The position numbers were made by a program, and so were the translations under genes. This document shows positions 33,229-41,437 of a stretch of DNA of 64,000 nt, piece after piece. Within the stretch, counting starts at the first letter, position 1. Each line of letters opens with the position of its first letter. Origin of the DNA: JBDRMV01 sp043825615. Lineage in GTDB: Bacteria > CG03. The stretch spans positions 53,711 through 117,710 of the forward strand of contig JBDRRS010000011.1 in assembly GCA_043825615.1 (NCBI GenBank). The letters are read 5' to 3'. Under the pieces are notes generated by a model, which was not told the origin of the DNA, did no database searches, and saw only the letters and a list, made by a program, of their open reading frames with translations.

Positions 33229-33576
33229 TCATAAATTTCTCCATATCTCCTCTAAAACTTCTTTTTGATTTTTGAGAAAATCCCTGTCTGAAAACCTTAA
33301 AACCTTTAACCCAAGAGCCCGCAGATAATTATCTCTTTTTTCATCCTTCTTTTTTTCTTTATACATGTAGTGTTGCCCGCCGTCTAATTCAATAACAAGT
33401 TTCGCCTTCGGACAATAAAAATCAACAATATAATCTCCAATAATCTTTTGCCTGTAGAACTGATAATTCTTTAATTGCCTGCGCCTGATTTTCAACCACA
33501 TTATCGTTTCTGTATCTGTCATATTTTTTCTTAGCTCTCTGGAATATTTTTTTAAGTTTTTATTATACGAGAGCAT
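33229..33576 (-). CDS. DUF559 endonuclease-domain protein, Vsr-like fold (115 aa)
   Basis: A complete DUF559 protein: NLKKYSRELRKNMTDTE, WLKIRRRQLKNYQFYRQKIIGDYIVDFYCPKAKLVIELDGGQHY, KDNYL-type helix and GLKVLRFSDRDFL. The acidic residues DYIVDF and ELDGGQH correspond to the PD-(D/E)XK-like active site shared with Vsr mismatch endonucleases. Family members are short, scattered and often next to repeats; their reaction is mostly unproven. Start at ATG 33576 two bases from the right repeat. AT-rich compared with flanking housekeeping genes, in line with a mobile origin. Confidence 0.85.
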   Translation of the reverse strand: MLSYNKNLKKYSRELRKNMTDTETIMWLKIRRRQLKNYQFYRQKIIGDYIVDFYCPKAKLVIELDGGQHYMYKEKKKDEKRDNYLRALGLKVLRFSDRDFLKNQKEVLEEIWRNL

Positions 33577-33578
33577 TC

Positions 33579-33612
33579 AAATCCCCCTTACCCCCCTTTA
33601 ATAAAGGGGGGT
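33579..33612. repeat. Right CCCCCC...GGGGGG palindrome, inverted relative to the left copy
   Basis: AAATCCCCCTTACCCCCCTTTAATAAAGGGGGG. The stem CCCCCCTTTA/TAAAGGGGGG is perfect with a two-base centre. Lies directly upstream of the DUF559 start on the minus strand. Confidence 0.75.
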
Positions 33613-33674
33613 ATATCCCTTTATTAACTTCCTCCCTGTTGATAACTTTTCATATTTTCTTTGACATTGTTATT

Positions 33675-35756
33675 TTACTGGTATCTGATAGGTTCGGTTC
33701 CTGTTATAAAAGGCATCAGGACGGCATCGGGGCTGTCGGGCAGAGCTCTTTTCCCCGTGTTTTTATCTATCGGCACGAAGTTTATTCCCGCAGGCGCCTG
33801 AAAACTTGAAGACGGGATTCCCTCCGTTGCCCGTTTCATAAATTCCGTCCAGATGGGCACAGCCATTACCGCGCCCGACTTTTTCGGGCCGAGCGTAATA
33901 TTTTCGTCGTATCCCGTCCAAATCCCGCAGACGATATCGGGTGTGAAACCGAGGAACCAGGCGTCCGTAAAAATATTCGTCGTGCCTGTTTTCCCTCCTC
34001 TGGGACGTCCGAGGTATTTTGTGTACCAGCCGGTCCCGCCTTCGCCCGCGACTTCCTGGAGGAGCCAGGTCATAATGTATGCGGTCTGCGCCGAAAGGCA
34101 TTTTTCGGGCGCAGGTCCGTTCACCTCAAGAACATTTCCGGAGTTATCTGTAATCTTTGTTATCGCAAAAGGGACGGCTTTCACCCCTTCGTTCGGCAGC
34201 ACCGCGTATGCGGTTACCATGTCAAAAAGAGTCACCTCGCAGGCGCCGAGCGTCAGTGAAGGAATGGGCAGCAGCTCTTCCGTTATGCCCATTTTGTAAG
34301 CGTATTTGACTACGAGTTCGGGCGTTATCTTCTGAATGAGGTCAACCGCGCAGAGGTTCTGGGACTTTCTTATTGCGTCCAGGAGAAGTGTTTTGCCCGC
34401 ATAGTCCGCGTAGTAATTTGCGGGTATCCAGATTTTTTCGGGCGGGATGCTCATCAGAAGCTGGGGTTCTATATCGGAGAGGTCCGTCGTTTTTGAGAGA
34501 AGTTTCCATGTTATCCCGTCCTGAAAGAACGCGACGGGGCTGTCGTTCAGTTCGCTTACGACCGTATAGCCGTTGTCGCAGGCGGCGGTGTAGTTGAAAA
34601 TTTTAAAAGCGCTTCCCGGCTGTCTCTTTGCCTGAACTGCGCGGTTAAACTGTGATTTTGAGAAATCCCGTCCGCCGACCATTGCGAGGATTTCGCCCGT
34701 CTTTGCCTCGATTGCGAGGAGCGCGCCCTGAACCTCGGGCGTTATGGACAGAGACCCGTCTTCATCCTCCGTAACTTCGAAGATTTCTTCCTTGACTTTT
34801 CCCCTCAGGACTTCCTGCGCCTTGTCCTCGTCGAATCTTTTCAGGAATTTTTCCATCTCCTCTTCCGCCGCCGTCTGCATATCGTAATCGAGCGTCGTGT
34901 AAACCTTGAGCCCCGCCTTGTAAATTGAGTTGTACCCGTATTTTTCCTCGAGGTACCGCCGTATGTATTCCTTGAAGTGCGCTCCCGTCTCCTGTTTCTG
35001 ATAAGGGCTTGTTATGAGCATGGGCGTTGAATTTGCTTCAACGAACTGCTTTCTGCTTATCATGCCTTCTTCAAGCATTCTTATAAGGACGGTCTGCCTT
35101 CTCCGGTATGCTCTCTTTATGTCGTTGAACGGGCAGTACAGGTTCGGCGCTCTCGGCAGGCCCGCAAGCATTGCGCATTCGGCGAGGTTCAGTTCGCGCA
35201 CGGATTTGTTAAAGTAAATGCGGCTTGCCGCCTCGACCCCGTAGGAGCCGAATCCGAAGTAAATCTGGTTCAGATAGAACTGCAGGATTTCCTGCTTTGA
35301 ATATTTTTTTTCGATCTGAACGGCGAGGAGGACTTCCCTTACTTTTCTCGCGAGGGTTCTTGCTCTCGTAAGGAAAAGGACTTTTGAAAGCTGCTGGGTT
35401 ATCGTTGAGGCGCCCTGCGCGATTCTTCCCCTTTGAATGTTCACCATGAACGCTTTCAGAATCCTTTTCGGATAGATGCCCCAGTGGTAGAAGAAGTCGC
35501 TGTCTTCAATGGCGAGGATTGCGTTCTGCAGGTCAACCGGTATTTCGGTAATCGGGGTGAGCGTTCTTCTTTCAAGAAAAAATTCGGCGAACTCTTTGCC
35601 GCCTCTGTCGTAAAGGCGCGTTATGATGGGCGGCTGATACTGCCGCAGGACGTTTATGTCGGGCAGGTTCCTCGCAAAAATTTTAAGGAAGAAAAAACCC
35701 GCCAGCCAGCAGAGGCCGAGGAGCCCCGCAATTTTCAGATAGTTTCTGTAAGGCAT
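33675..35756 (-). CDS. mrcA: Class A penicillin-binding protein 1A (transglycosylase/transpeptidase)
   Basis: 693 residues. A membrane anchor at 8-25, a GT51 glycosyltransferase domain with AILAIEDSDFFYHWG (catalytic Glu), QGASTITQQL and a second Glu region, then a transpeptidase domain with RQPGSAFKIF (SxxK), KSQN (SxN) and GGKTGTT (KTG). It polymerises and cross-links peptidoglycan in the periplasm. The long insert after residue 260 is normal for PBP1A. A TAAAAT on the minus strand (35768-35763) ends six bases before the ATG and no ribosome-binding site is present, so the message may be leaderless. Divergent from the aldo/keto reductase gene. Confidence 0.95.
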   Translation of the reverse strand: MPYRNYLKIAGLLGLCWLAGFFFLKIFARNLPDINVLRQYQPPIITRLYDRGGKEFAEFFLERRTLTPITEIPVDLQNAILAIEDSDFFYHWGIYPKRILKAFMVNIQRGRIAQGASTITQQLSKVLFLTRARTLARKVREVLLAVQIEKKYSKQEILQFYLNQIYFGFGSYGVEAASRIYFNKSVRELNLAECAMLAGLPRAPNLYCPFNDIKRAYRRRQTVLIRMLEEGMISRKQFVEANSTPMLITSPYQKQETGAHFKEYIRRYLEEKYGYNSIYKAGLKVYTTLDYDMQTAAEEEMEKFLKRFDEDKAQEVLRGKVKEEIFEVTEDEDGSLSITPEVQGALLAIEAKTGEILAMVGGRDFSKSQFNRAVQAKRQPGSAFKIFNYTAACDNGYTVVSELNDSPVAFFQDGITWKLLSKTTDLSDIEPQLLMSIPPEKIWIPANYYADYAGKTLLLDAIRKSQNLCAVDLIQKITPELVVKYAYKMGITEELLPIPSLTLGACEVTLFDMVTAYAVLPNEGVKAVPFAITKITDNSGNVLEVNGPAPEKCLSAQTAYIMTWLLQEVAGEGGTGWYTKYLGRPRGGKTGTTNIFTDAWFLGFTPDIVCGIWTGYDENITLGPKKSGAVMAVPIWTEFMKRATEGIPSSSFQAPAGINFVPIDKNTGKRALPDSPDAVLMPFITGTEPIRYQ

Positions 35757-35782
35757 GACCTGATTTTAGCAAAATTACGCCC

Positions 35783-35811
35783 TTGATAAAAATGCTTGTT
35801 TATTTTAAAAT
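35783..35811 (+). promoter_or_regulatory. Promoter of the aldo/keto reductase gene
   Basis: TTGATA at 35783-35788, 17-base spacer, TAAAAT at 35806-35811, six bases before the GTG at 35818. It overlaps the region used by the divergent mrcA promoter. Confidence 0.65.
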
Positions 35812-35817
35812 TTCATT

Positions 35818-36795
35818 GTGGAATACAGAAGCATTACAAACATAGAAAAGGAAGTTTCCGTCCTCGGACTCGGAACGTGGGTTTTCGGCGGCGATTCATG
35901 GTGGGGGAAACAGGACGACGGGGTCTCTCTCGCCGTGATGGAAAAAGCGCGGGAAAAAGGAATAAATTTTATAGACACCGCCCCTTTTTACGGACGGGGG
36001 CATTCCGAAGAGGTTGTCGGGAGATTTATAAAAGGACACGCGAGAAAGGAAATAATTCTGGCGACAAAACTCGGTCTCGACTGGACGAAAAAGGGTTTTT
36101 TCAACCTGAAGAGGGACAGGATGCTCCGCGAAATGGAGGAAAGTTTAAAGCGCCTGAGGACGGATTACATAGACCTTTACCAGATTCACTGGCCCGACCC
36201 GAACACTCCCGTCGGGGAAAGCGCGGAAACGATGAGGGGATTTTATGAAAAGGGCCTGATAAAAGCCGTGGGCGTGAGCAATTACTCGCTGTCTCAGATG
36301 AAAGAGTTTATGAAAAACTGTCCGCTTCACTGTCTCCAGCCGCCTTACAATATGTTTCAGCGGGAAATTGAAAAAGAAATTCTGCCGTTCTGCATGGAAC
36401 ACGGCATTTCGGTTATTACCTATAGTCCTCTTTATGGCGGCGTTCTCACGGGGAAGTTTTTTTTGGATGGCGCGGAAATCCCGAAAGACATGCGCAGGAA
36501 AAACATAGACGGCTTAAAAGAGCCGCTTTTTTCCGCCGATAGAAAGATTCTCGCTGAAATAAGAGAAATTGCCTCAAAGTATGGGGAGCCGCTCAGCCGG
36601 TTTGTTTTGAGATGGACTCTTCAGAGGCAGGGCATTACCTCGGTTCTTACCGGCGCGCGGACGGTTGAACAGATTACGGAAAATGCTGGCGCCGCCGGAT
36701 GGGCTGTCAGCGGGGAAGATATTAAAAGGGTTGACGGGATTCTTGCAAAGAGAGAGAAAATGATAAGTTCTCTCGGCAGACGGAAAAAAATTTGA
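35818..36795 (+). CDS. Aldo/keto reductase (325 aa)
   Basis: NAD(P)H-dependent oxidoreductase with a TIM barrel. Catalytic tetrad visible: Asp in INFIDTAPFYG, Tyr of the same segment, Lys in ILATKLGLDW and His in YQIHWPDPN. Also GLIKAVGVSNYS and the cofactor loop near VLTGARTVEQI. Bacterial AKRs of this size reduce sugars or aldehydes; the substrate cannot be told. GTG 35818 lies where transcription should begin, so the message is probably leaderless. The stop codon overlaps the -35 box of the fabH promoter. Confidence 0.92.
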   Translation: MEYRSITNIEKEVSVLGLGTWVFGGDSWWGKQDDGVSLAVMEKAREKGINFIDTAPFYGRGHSEEVVGRFIKGHARKEIILATKLGLDWTKKGFFNLKRDRMLREMEESLKRLRTDYIDLYQIHWPDPNTPVGESAETMRGFYEKGLIKAVGVSNYSLSQMKEFMKNCPLHCLQPPYNMFQREIEKEILPFCMEHGISVITYSPLYGGVLTGKFFLDGAEIPKDMRRKNIDGLKEPLFSADRKILAEIREIASKYGEPLSRFVLRWTLQRQGITSVLTGARTVEQITENAGAAGWAVSGEDIKRVDGILAKREKMISSLGRRKKI

Positions 36796-36820
36796 CAGAG
36801 TGTTTTTAGTAAGTTAAAAT
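36792..36820 (+). promoter_or_regulatory. Promoter of the fabH-fabD-fabF operon
   Basis: TTGACA at 36792-36797 (overlapping the reductase stop codon), 17-base spacer, TAAAAT at 36815-36820, six bases before the fabH ATG. Predicted message is leaderless. No FapR- or FabR-like inverted repeat is evident. Confidence 0.7.
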
Positions 36821-36826
36821 AAAACC

Positions 36827-37804
36827 ATGCCCGGAGTAAAAATAATTTCCACGGGGTATTATGTTCCCGAGAAAATTCTTACGAATGAGGACCTTGAAAA
36901 AATTGTTGACACGTCCGACGAATGGATTACTACCAGAACGGGAATAAAGGAAAGGCGGATAGCGTCTGACAGCGAAGCCGTTTCCGACCTTGCCGCCGCC
37001 TCTGCGGTGTCGGCGATAGAAAAAGCCGGAATTTCCAGGGATGAAATCGACCTTATTATCAACGCGACTTTCACTGCGGATTATCCGATGCCTTCTTCCG
37101 CCTGCGTTCTCGGCCGGAAACTCGGGATTAAAAATGTGCAGATGTTTGATTTGTCCGCCGCCTGCACGGGTTTTATCTACGGTTTATCGGTCGGTTATTC
37201 AATGATAAAAACAGGCATAGCCAAAACGGCTCTCATTACGGGCGTGGAAAAACTTTCGTCCGTCACGGATTGGGAAGACCGCGGGAGCTGTGTCATTTTT
37301 GCCGACGGCGCGGGCTCCTGCATAATCCAGGCGTCGGAGGAAGAAAATTTTTTAAGTTTTTCTCTCGGCGCCGACGGGGCATTCAGAGAACTCCTCTATA
37401 TTCCGGCGGGAGGTTCTAAGAATCCCGCCAGCCATAAGACGGTTGACGAAAGAGGGCATTTCGTGAAAATGGAAGGCAATAAGACATTTAAAGTCGCGGT
37501 AAGCAGAATGAAATCGGTGGCGCTGGCAGCTCTTGAAAAAGCCCATGTCGCCCCAGGCGACATAAAACTTCTGATACCCCATCAGGCGAATATGCGTATC
37601 ATAGACGCTCTTGCCAGGGGTCTGAATTTCCCGATGGAAAAGGTTTTTGTAAACATTGATAAATTGGGGAATTCTTCCGCCGCCACGGTGCCCATCGGTC
37701 TGGCTCAGGCGGTGGAGCAGGGACGCGTGAAAAGAGGCGACCTCGTGGAACTCGTTGCTTTCGGCGGCGGTTTTACGTGGGGCGCGGCAGTACTCAGATA
37801 TTAG
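36827..37804 (+). CDS. fabH: 3-oxoacyl-ACP synthase III
   Basis: Starts fatty-acid synthesis by condensing acetyl-CoA with malonyl-ACP. Catalytic Cys in LSAACTGFIYG (about residue 112), His in LIPHQANMRI and Asn in LGNSSAATVP, and the N-terminal pattern GYYVPEKILTNEDLEKIVDTSDEWI. 325 residues, standard. First gene of a three-gene fab operon; no plsX lies upstream, unlike the common plsX-fabH order. The fabD ATG follows after eight bases. Confidence 0.95.
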   Translation: MPGVKIISTGYYVPEKILTNEDLEKIVDTSDEWITTRTGIKERRIASDSEAVSDLAAASAVSAIEKAGISRDEIDLIINATFTADYPMPSSACVLGRKLGIKNVQMFDLSAACTGFIYGLSVGYSMIKTGIAKTALITGVEKLSSVTDWEDRGSCVIFADGAGSCIIQASEEENFLSFSLGADGAFRELLYIPAGGSKNPASHKTVDERGHFVKMEGNKTFKVAVSRMKSVALAALEKAHVAPGDIKLLIPHQANMRIIDALARGLNFPMEKVFVNIDKLGNSSAATVPIGLAQAVEQGRVKRGDLVELVAFGGGFTWGAAVLRY

Positions 37805-37812
37805 GGGAGAAT

Positions 37813-38739
37813 ATGAAAAAAATCGCTTTTGTTTTTCCGGGTCAGGGCGCGCAGAAAGTGGGAATGGGGAAGGACTTTTTTGACGGCAGTTCCGCATCCC
37901 GTGAAATGTTTGAAAATGCCGACAGGATTCTGGGTTATTCAATATCGGAAAAAATATTTAACGGTCCGGCGGAGGAACTCAAGAAGACCGAAATCACCCA
38001 GCCGGCCGTTTTTCTCGCGAGCGCGGCGTGTCTCGCGGCATTAAAAAATAAACTGCCCGGCATTCAGCCGGCTTACGTTGCCGGCCACAGTCTGGGGGAA
38101 TATACCGCTGTTTATGCTTCAGGCGCTCTGGATTTTGAGAACGCTCTCAAGGTTGTCTCGGCGCGCGGACGGATTATGGCGAAAATCACCGGCGGCGGAA
38201 TGGCCGCAATTATTGGTCTTGATGATGATAAGGTCAGAGAAATATGTAAAAACCTCGCCGGGGTGGTGGAGCCGGTCAATTTCAATTCACCCGGTCAGAT
38301 AGCGATAGCCGGCGAAAAAGAATCTATCGTGAAGGCATGCGAGGCGGCCAAGGCGGCAGGGGCAAAGAGGGCTCTCCCTCTGGCTGTGAGCGGACCGTTC
38401 CATTCATCGCTTATGAAACCTGCTCAGGATGAGTTTGCGGAGTTTATTCAGCGCGTTAAGTTTACCGCTGCAAATGTGCCTGTGGTGGCGAACTGCTCCG
38501 CCCGGCCGTCAACCGAGCCCGGCGGGATAAAGCAGGCGCTTCTTGACCAGTTTGTTTCACCGGTTATGTGGGTGGATTCCGTAAAATTTATGGCGGGCAG
38601 GGGTGTTGACACCTTCATAGAAATCGGGCCGGGAAATATTATAAGCGGGCTTATAAAAAGAATAATACCGGGAGTAAGAACTTTCAGCGTCGGCGACGCC
38701 GCGTCGCTCGAGAGCGCTGTCGGGGAATTAACCGGATAA
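37813..38739 (+). CDS. fabD: Malonyl-CoA:ACP transacylase
   Basis: 308 residues beginning KKIAFVFPGQGAQKVGMG. Active-site Ser in AGHSLGEYTA (about residue 92), His in SGPFHSSLM. It loads malonyl groups onto ACP. ATG 37813 has GGGGAG eight bases upstream; the frame is open 12 codons further up but that would overlap fabH. Followed by fabF after 18 bases; the fabG and acpP genes usually found here are absent. Confidence 0.95.
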   Translation: MKKIAFVFPGQGAQKVGMGKDFFDGSSASREMFENADRILGYSISEKIFNGPAEELKKTEITQPAVFLASAACLAALKNKLPGIQPAYVAGHSLGEYTAVYASGALDFENALKVVSARGRIMAKITGGGMAAIIGLDDDKVREICKNLAGVVEPVNFNSPGQIAIAGEKESIVKACEAAKAAGAKRALPLAVSGPFHSSLMKPAQDEFAEFIQRVKFTAANVPVVANCSARPSTEPGGIKQALLDQFVSPVMWVDSVKFMAGRGVDTFIEIGPGNIISGLIKRIIPGVRTFSVGDAASLESAVGELTG

Positions 38740-38757
38740 TAATTAAGGAGCGCTATT

Positions 38758-39996
38758 ATGGATAAAAGAAGAGTGGTTATCACAGGTCTGGGGATTGTTT
38801 CGCCCATAGGAAAGGGAAAAGAAAATTACTGGGCCGGTTTGATGAAGTGCGAATCCTCCGCCGCGCCGGTTACGGCGTTTGACGCGTCCGGTTACTCAAC
38901 GACTTTCGCCTGCGAGGTGAAGGACTTTAATCCGGAAAATTATATTGACCCTAAGAAGGTCCGCAAAATGGACCGCTTTGTCCAGTTCGCGATGGCTGCC
39001 GCCAAGATGGCAATGGAGGACTCCTCTCTTAATGTTGAAAATGAAGACCCTTACCGGTGCGGCGTTATTGTTGCATCCGGAATCGGGGGTCTGATAACGG
39101 TTGAAAGAGAAGAGAAGGTTCTTCTGGAAAGAGGTCCCCGCAGGATTTCCCCTTTTCTTATTCCTATGATGATTATAAACATGGCCGGCGGCGAGATAGC
39201 AATAAGGTGGGGGTTGAAGGGCCCTAATTACAGCGTGGTTTCCGCCTGCGCGTCCGCTAATCATGCTTTCGGAACAGCGCTGAGATTGATTCAATACGGC
39301 GATGCCGACGTAATTCTCGCGGGAGGAACGGAGGCATCTATAACCCCGATAGGTCTCGGCGGCTTCTGCGCTCTGAAAGCTCTCAGCACGCGGAACGCCG
39401 AGCCGAAGCGCGCTTCGCGGCCGTTTGATAAGGAAAGAGACGGTTTTGTAATGGCGGAAGGCGCGGGAATTCTGGTTTTAGAGGAGTTGAGTCACGCGGA
39501 AAAAAGAGGCGCTCGCATATATGCGGAACTCGCCGGCTTCGGAGCCACCGATGACGCATACCACATAACGGCGCCCTCGCCGGACGGAGAACCATCGGCC
39601 AAGACGTTGGAGTTCTGTCTCAGGGACGCCAATGTCCGGCCCGGTGAGGTCGATTATTTTAACGCCCACGGAACTTCCACGCCGCTCAACGACAAAGGCG
39701 AGACCGCCGCGATTAAGAAGGTCTTCGGCGACCATGCCTATAAGATGCTCGTTTCATCCACGAAATCAATGACGGGTCATATGCTCGGTGCGGCGGCAGC
39801 CAATGAAATTATTGCCACTTTGCTCTGCATGCAGAACGGAATCGTTCACCCGACGATAAACTACGAAAACCCCGACCCTGAATGCGACCTGGATTATGTC
39901 CCGAACAAACCAAGGGAACATAAGGTTAAGGTGGCGCTTTCCAACTCTCTGGGTTTCGGCGGACACAACGCGACGATTCTGGTTAAAACATTATAG
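38758..39996 (+). CDS. fabF: 3-oxoacyl-ACP synthase II
   Basis: 412 residues, complete. Thiolase-fold elongation condensing enzyme; Cys in VSACASANHAFG, His in NAHGTSTPLND and in TGHMLGAAAA, and C-terminal NSLGFGGHNAT. AAGGAG precedes the ATG by eight bases. Last gene of the fab operon. The 120 bases downstream carry no clear terminator. Confidence 0.95.
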   Translation: MDKRRVVITGLGIVSPIGKGKENYWAGLMKCESSAAPVTAFDASGYSTTFACEVKDFNPENYIDPKKVRKMDRFVQFAMAAAKMAMEDSSLNVENEDPYRCGVIVASGIGGLITVEREEKVLLERGPRRISPFLIPMMIINMAGGEIAIRWGLKGPNYSVVSACASANHAFGTALRLIQYGDADVILAGGTEASITPIGLGGFCALKALSTRNAEPKRASRPFDKERDGFVMAEGAGILVLEELSHAEKRGARIYAELAGFGATDDAYHITAPSPDGEPSAKTLEFCLRDANVRPGEVDYFNAHGTSTPLNDKGETAAIKKVFGDHAYKMLVSSTKSMTGHMLGAAAANEIIATLLCMQNGIVHPTINYENPDPECDLDYVPNKPREHKVKVALSNSLGFGGHNATILVKTL

Positions 39997-40119
39997 CGCT
40001 TAAAAAACGCCCACAAAGTTTGTAAATAATCAGTGAACCGGTTATTCCGGAACCTTGACCAGCAGGAAATTATAATGTATATTTGCAATAGGAATGCAAA
40101 ATTGCAAGTATAGACGTTT

Positions 40120-41313
40120 ATGGCTAAAATATATGTAAAAAGGGATATAGAAGGTGCGGTTAAAAAAGCCGCAAAGCAATTTCCCGCCGTTATAATCACC
40201 GGTCCGCGGCAGTCGGGTAAAACCACTCTTTTAAAACATCTCTTTGCGAAAACCCATAATTATGTGTCTCTTGACGACCCTGATATCCGGCTGATGGCAG
40301 TTGGCGAGCCGAAACTTTTTCTCAAAAACTATCCGCCGCCGCTTATTATAGATGAAATACAATATGCTCCGGAGCTTTTTCCTTTCCTGAAAATTGCCAT
40401 AGACAACGAGCGGTCCAAGAACGGCCGTTTCCTTTTGACGGGGTCTCAAAGTTTTCCGCTTATGGCGAATGTCGGCGAATCCCTTGCAGGCAGAATCGCA
40501 GTTTTTACTCTTCTGTCTTTATCGCTCAAGGAACAATTGACGGGGAAGGATATCTCAAATTTGGCAGACCTGAGACACAGGACGTTAAAAGGGGGATTTC
40601 CCGAAGTTGTTCTTACCAGGAATGTTGATACAGGTTTATGGTTCGGCGGGTATTTTCAGACATATTTGGAAAGAGATGTCCGTCAGCTTCGGCAGATAGG
40701 GGATTTAATGGATTTTCAGAGGTTTCTTGAGCTTCTTGCCGCATATAACGGTCAGGTATTGAATCTTTCAGGATTGTCGAATGATTTGGGTGTTGCGGTC
40801 AATACGGTTAAGGCATGGATTTCGGTGCTTGAGGCGTGCAATCAGATTATTCTTATAAAACCCTTTTACAAAAATAAAGGCAAACGTATAATAAAAAGCC
40901 CGAAGGTATATTTTCTGGATACGGGTTTTTTGTGTTATTTATTAGGTATTACGCATAAAGAGCAGGTATTTAAAGGACCCGCAGCGGGGCAGTTATTCGA
41001 AACGGTTGTTTTAGGGGAAGTTATAAAAAATTTTTATAATAACGGAGAAATTCCAAGAATCTTCTGGTGGAGAACATCTTACGGGGAAGAGGTGGATTTT
41101 ATAATTGAACGTAACGGGAAAATTTTTCCAGTGGAAGTAAAAATGTCCTCAAAAACAAATAAGGATTCAGCGCGCGGACTTTTTTCATTCTATAAAATTT
41201 TTAAGGATAATATCAAAAAATGTATTTTGGTGAATTTATCCGATAAGAAAATGATTTTGGGAAATAAAATAGAGTGTCAACCCTTTATGATTTTTATAAA
41301 AAGTGAATTATAA
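40120..41313 (+). CDS. DUF4143 AAA ATPase (397 aa)
   Basis: N-terminal AAA_14 ATPase with ITGPRQSGKTTLLK, SLDDPD, PPLIIDEIQYAPELF and FLLTGSQSF; C-terminal DUF4143 with YLERDVRQL, KVYFLDTGFLCYLLG and WWRTSYGEEVDFIIE, a restriction-endonuclease-like segment ending in FPVEVKMS. These ATPases are abundant in anaerobes and archaea, found alone, with unknown role. The E-VDFII-E and VEVK residues match a PD-(D/E)XK active site. A TATAGA five bases before the ATG suggests a very short or absent leader. Confidence 0.85.
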   Translation: MAKIYVKRDIEGAVKKAAKQFPAVIITGPRQSGKTTLLKHLFAKTHNYVSLDDPDIRLMAVGEPKLFLKNYPPPLIIDEIQYAPELFPFLKIAIDNERSKNGRFLLTGSQSFPLMANVGESLAGRIAVFTLLSLSLKEQLTGKDISNLADLRHRTLKGGFPEVVLTRNVDTGLWFGGYFQTYLERDVRQLRQIGDLMDFQRFLELLAAYNGQVLNLSGLSNDLGVAVNTVKAWISVLEACNQIILIKPFYKNKGKRIIKSPKVYFLDTGFLCYLLGITHKEQVFKGPAAGQLFETVVLGEVIKNFYNNGEIPRIFWWRTSYGEEVDFIIERNGKIFPVEVKMSSKTNKDSARGLFSFYKIFKDNIKKCILVNLSDKKMILGNKIECQPFMIFIKSEL

Positions 41314-41314
41314 T
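41309..41314 (+). promoter_or_regulatory. -10 box of the tRNA-Arg gene
   Basis: TATAAT at 41309-41314, 14 bases before the tRNA 5' end and overlapping the stop of the DUF4143 gene. No clear -35 box. Confidence 0.45.
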
Positions 41315-41328
41315 AAAGTTTCCGGTTT

Positions 41329-41402
41329 GCCCTCGTAGTTCAACTGGATAGAACACCTCCCTGCGAAGGAGAAGGTTCCCCGTTCAAATCGGGGCGAGGG
41401 CA
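41329..41402 (+). tRNA. tRNA-Arg (anticodon GCG)
   Basis: Acceptor GCCCTCG pairs with CGAGGGC (41395-41401), discriminator A. D-arm GTTCAACTGGATAGAAC. Anticodon arm CCTCC-CTGCGAA-GGAGA with anticodon GCG at 41363-41365 and a C-A mismatch at the base of the stem. Variable loop AGGTT; T-arm CCCCG-TTCAAAT-CGGGG. CCA is not encoded. Most bacteria read CGN codons with an ACG (inosine) tRNA; a GCG tRNA is the less common type. polX follows 35 bases downstream. Confidence 0.9.
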
Positions 41403-41437
41403 CAAAAATACTAAATATAAAAAGAGAAATTAAAAGT

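Larger units (their letters stand above)
33184..33612 (-). mobile_element. Candidate element: DUF559 gene between inverted CCCCC/GGGGG repeats
   Basis: About 430 bases. Left end CCCCCTTTGAAAAAGGGGG-ATAAGAGGGGGATTT (33188-33220) and right end AAATCCCCCTTACCCCCCTTTAATAAAGGGGGG (33580-33611) are inverted copies of one composite palindrome. The DUF559 coding region fills nearly all the space between. The right copy supplies the GGGGGATTTGAATG ribosome-binding site and start context; the left copy starts eight bases after the stop. A further solo copy lies in a pilin gene at 4824-4855. This looks like a minimal transposable or homing unit, by inference. Confidence 0.5.
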
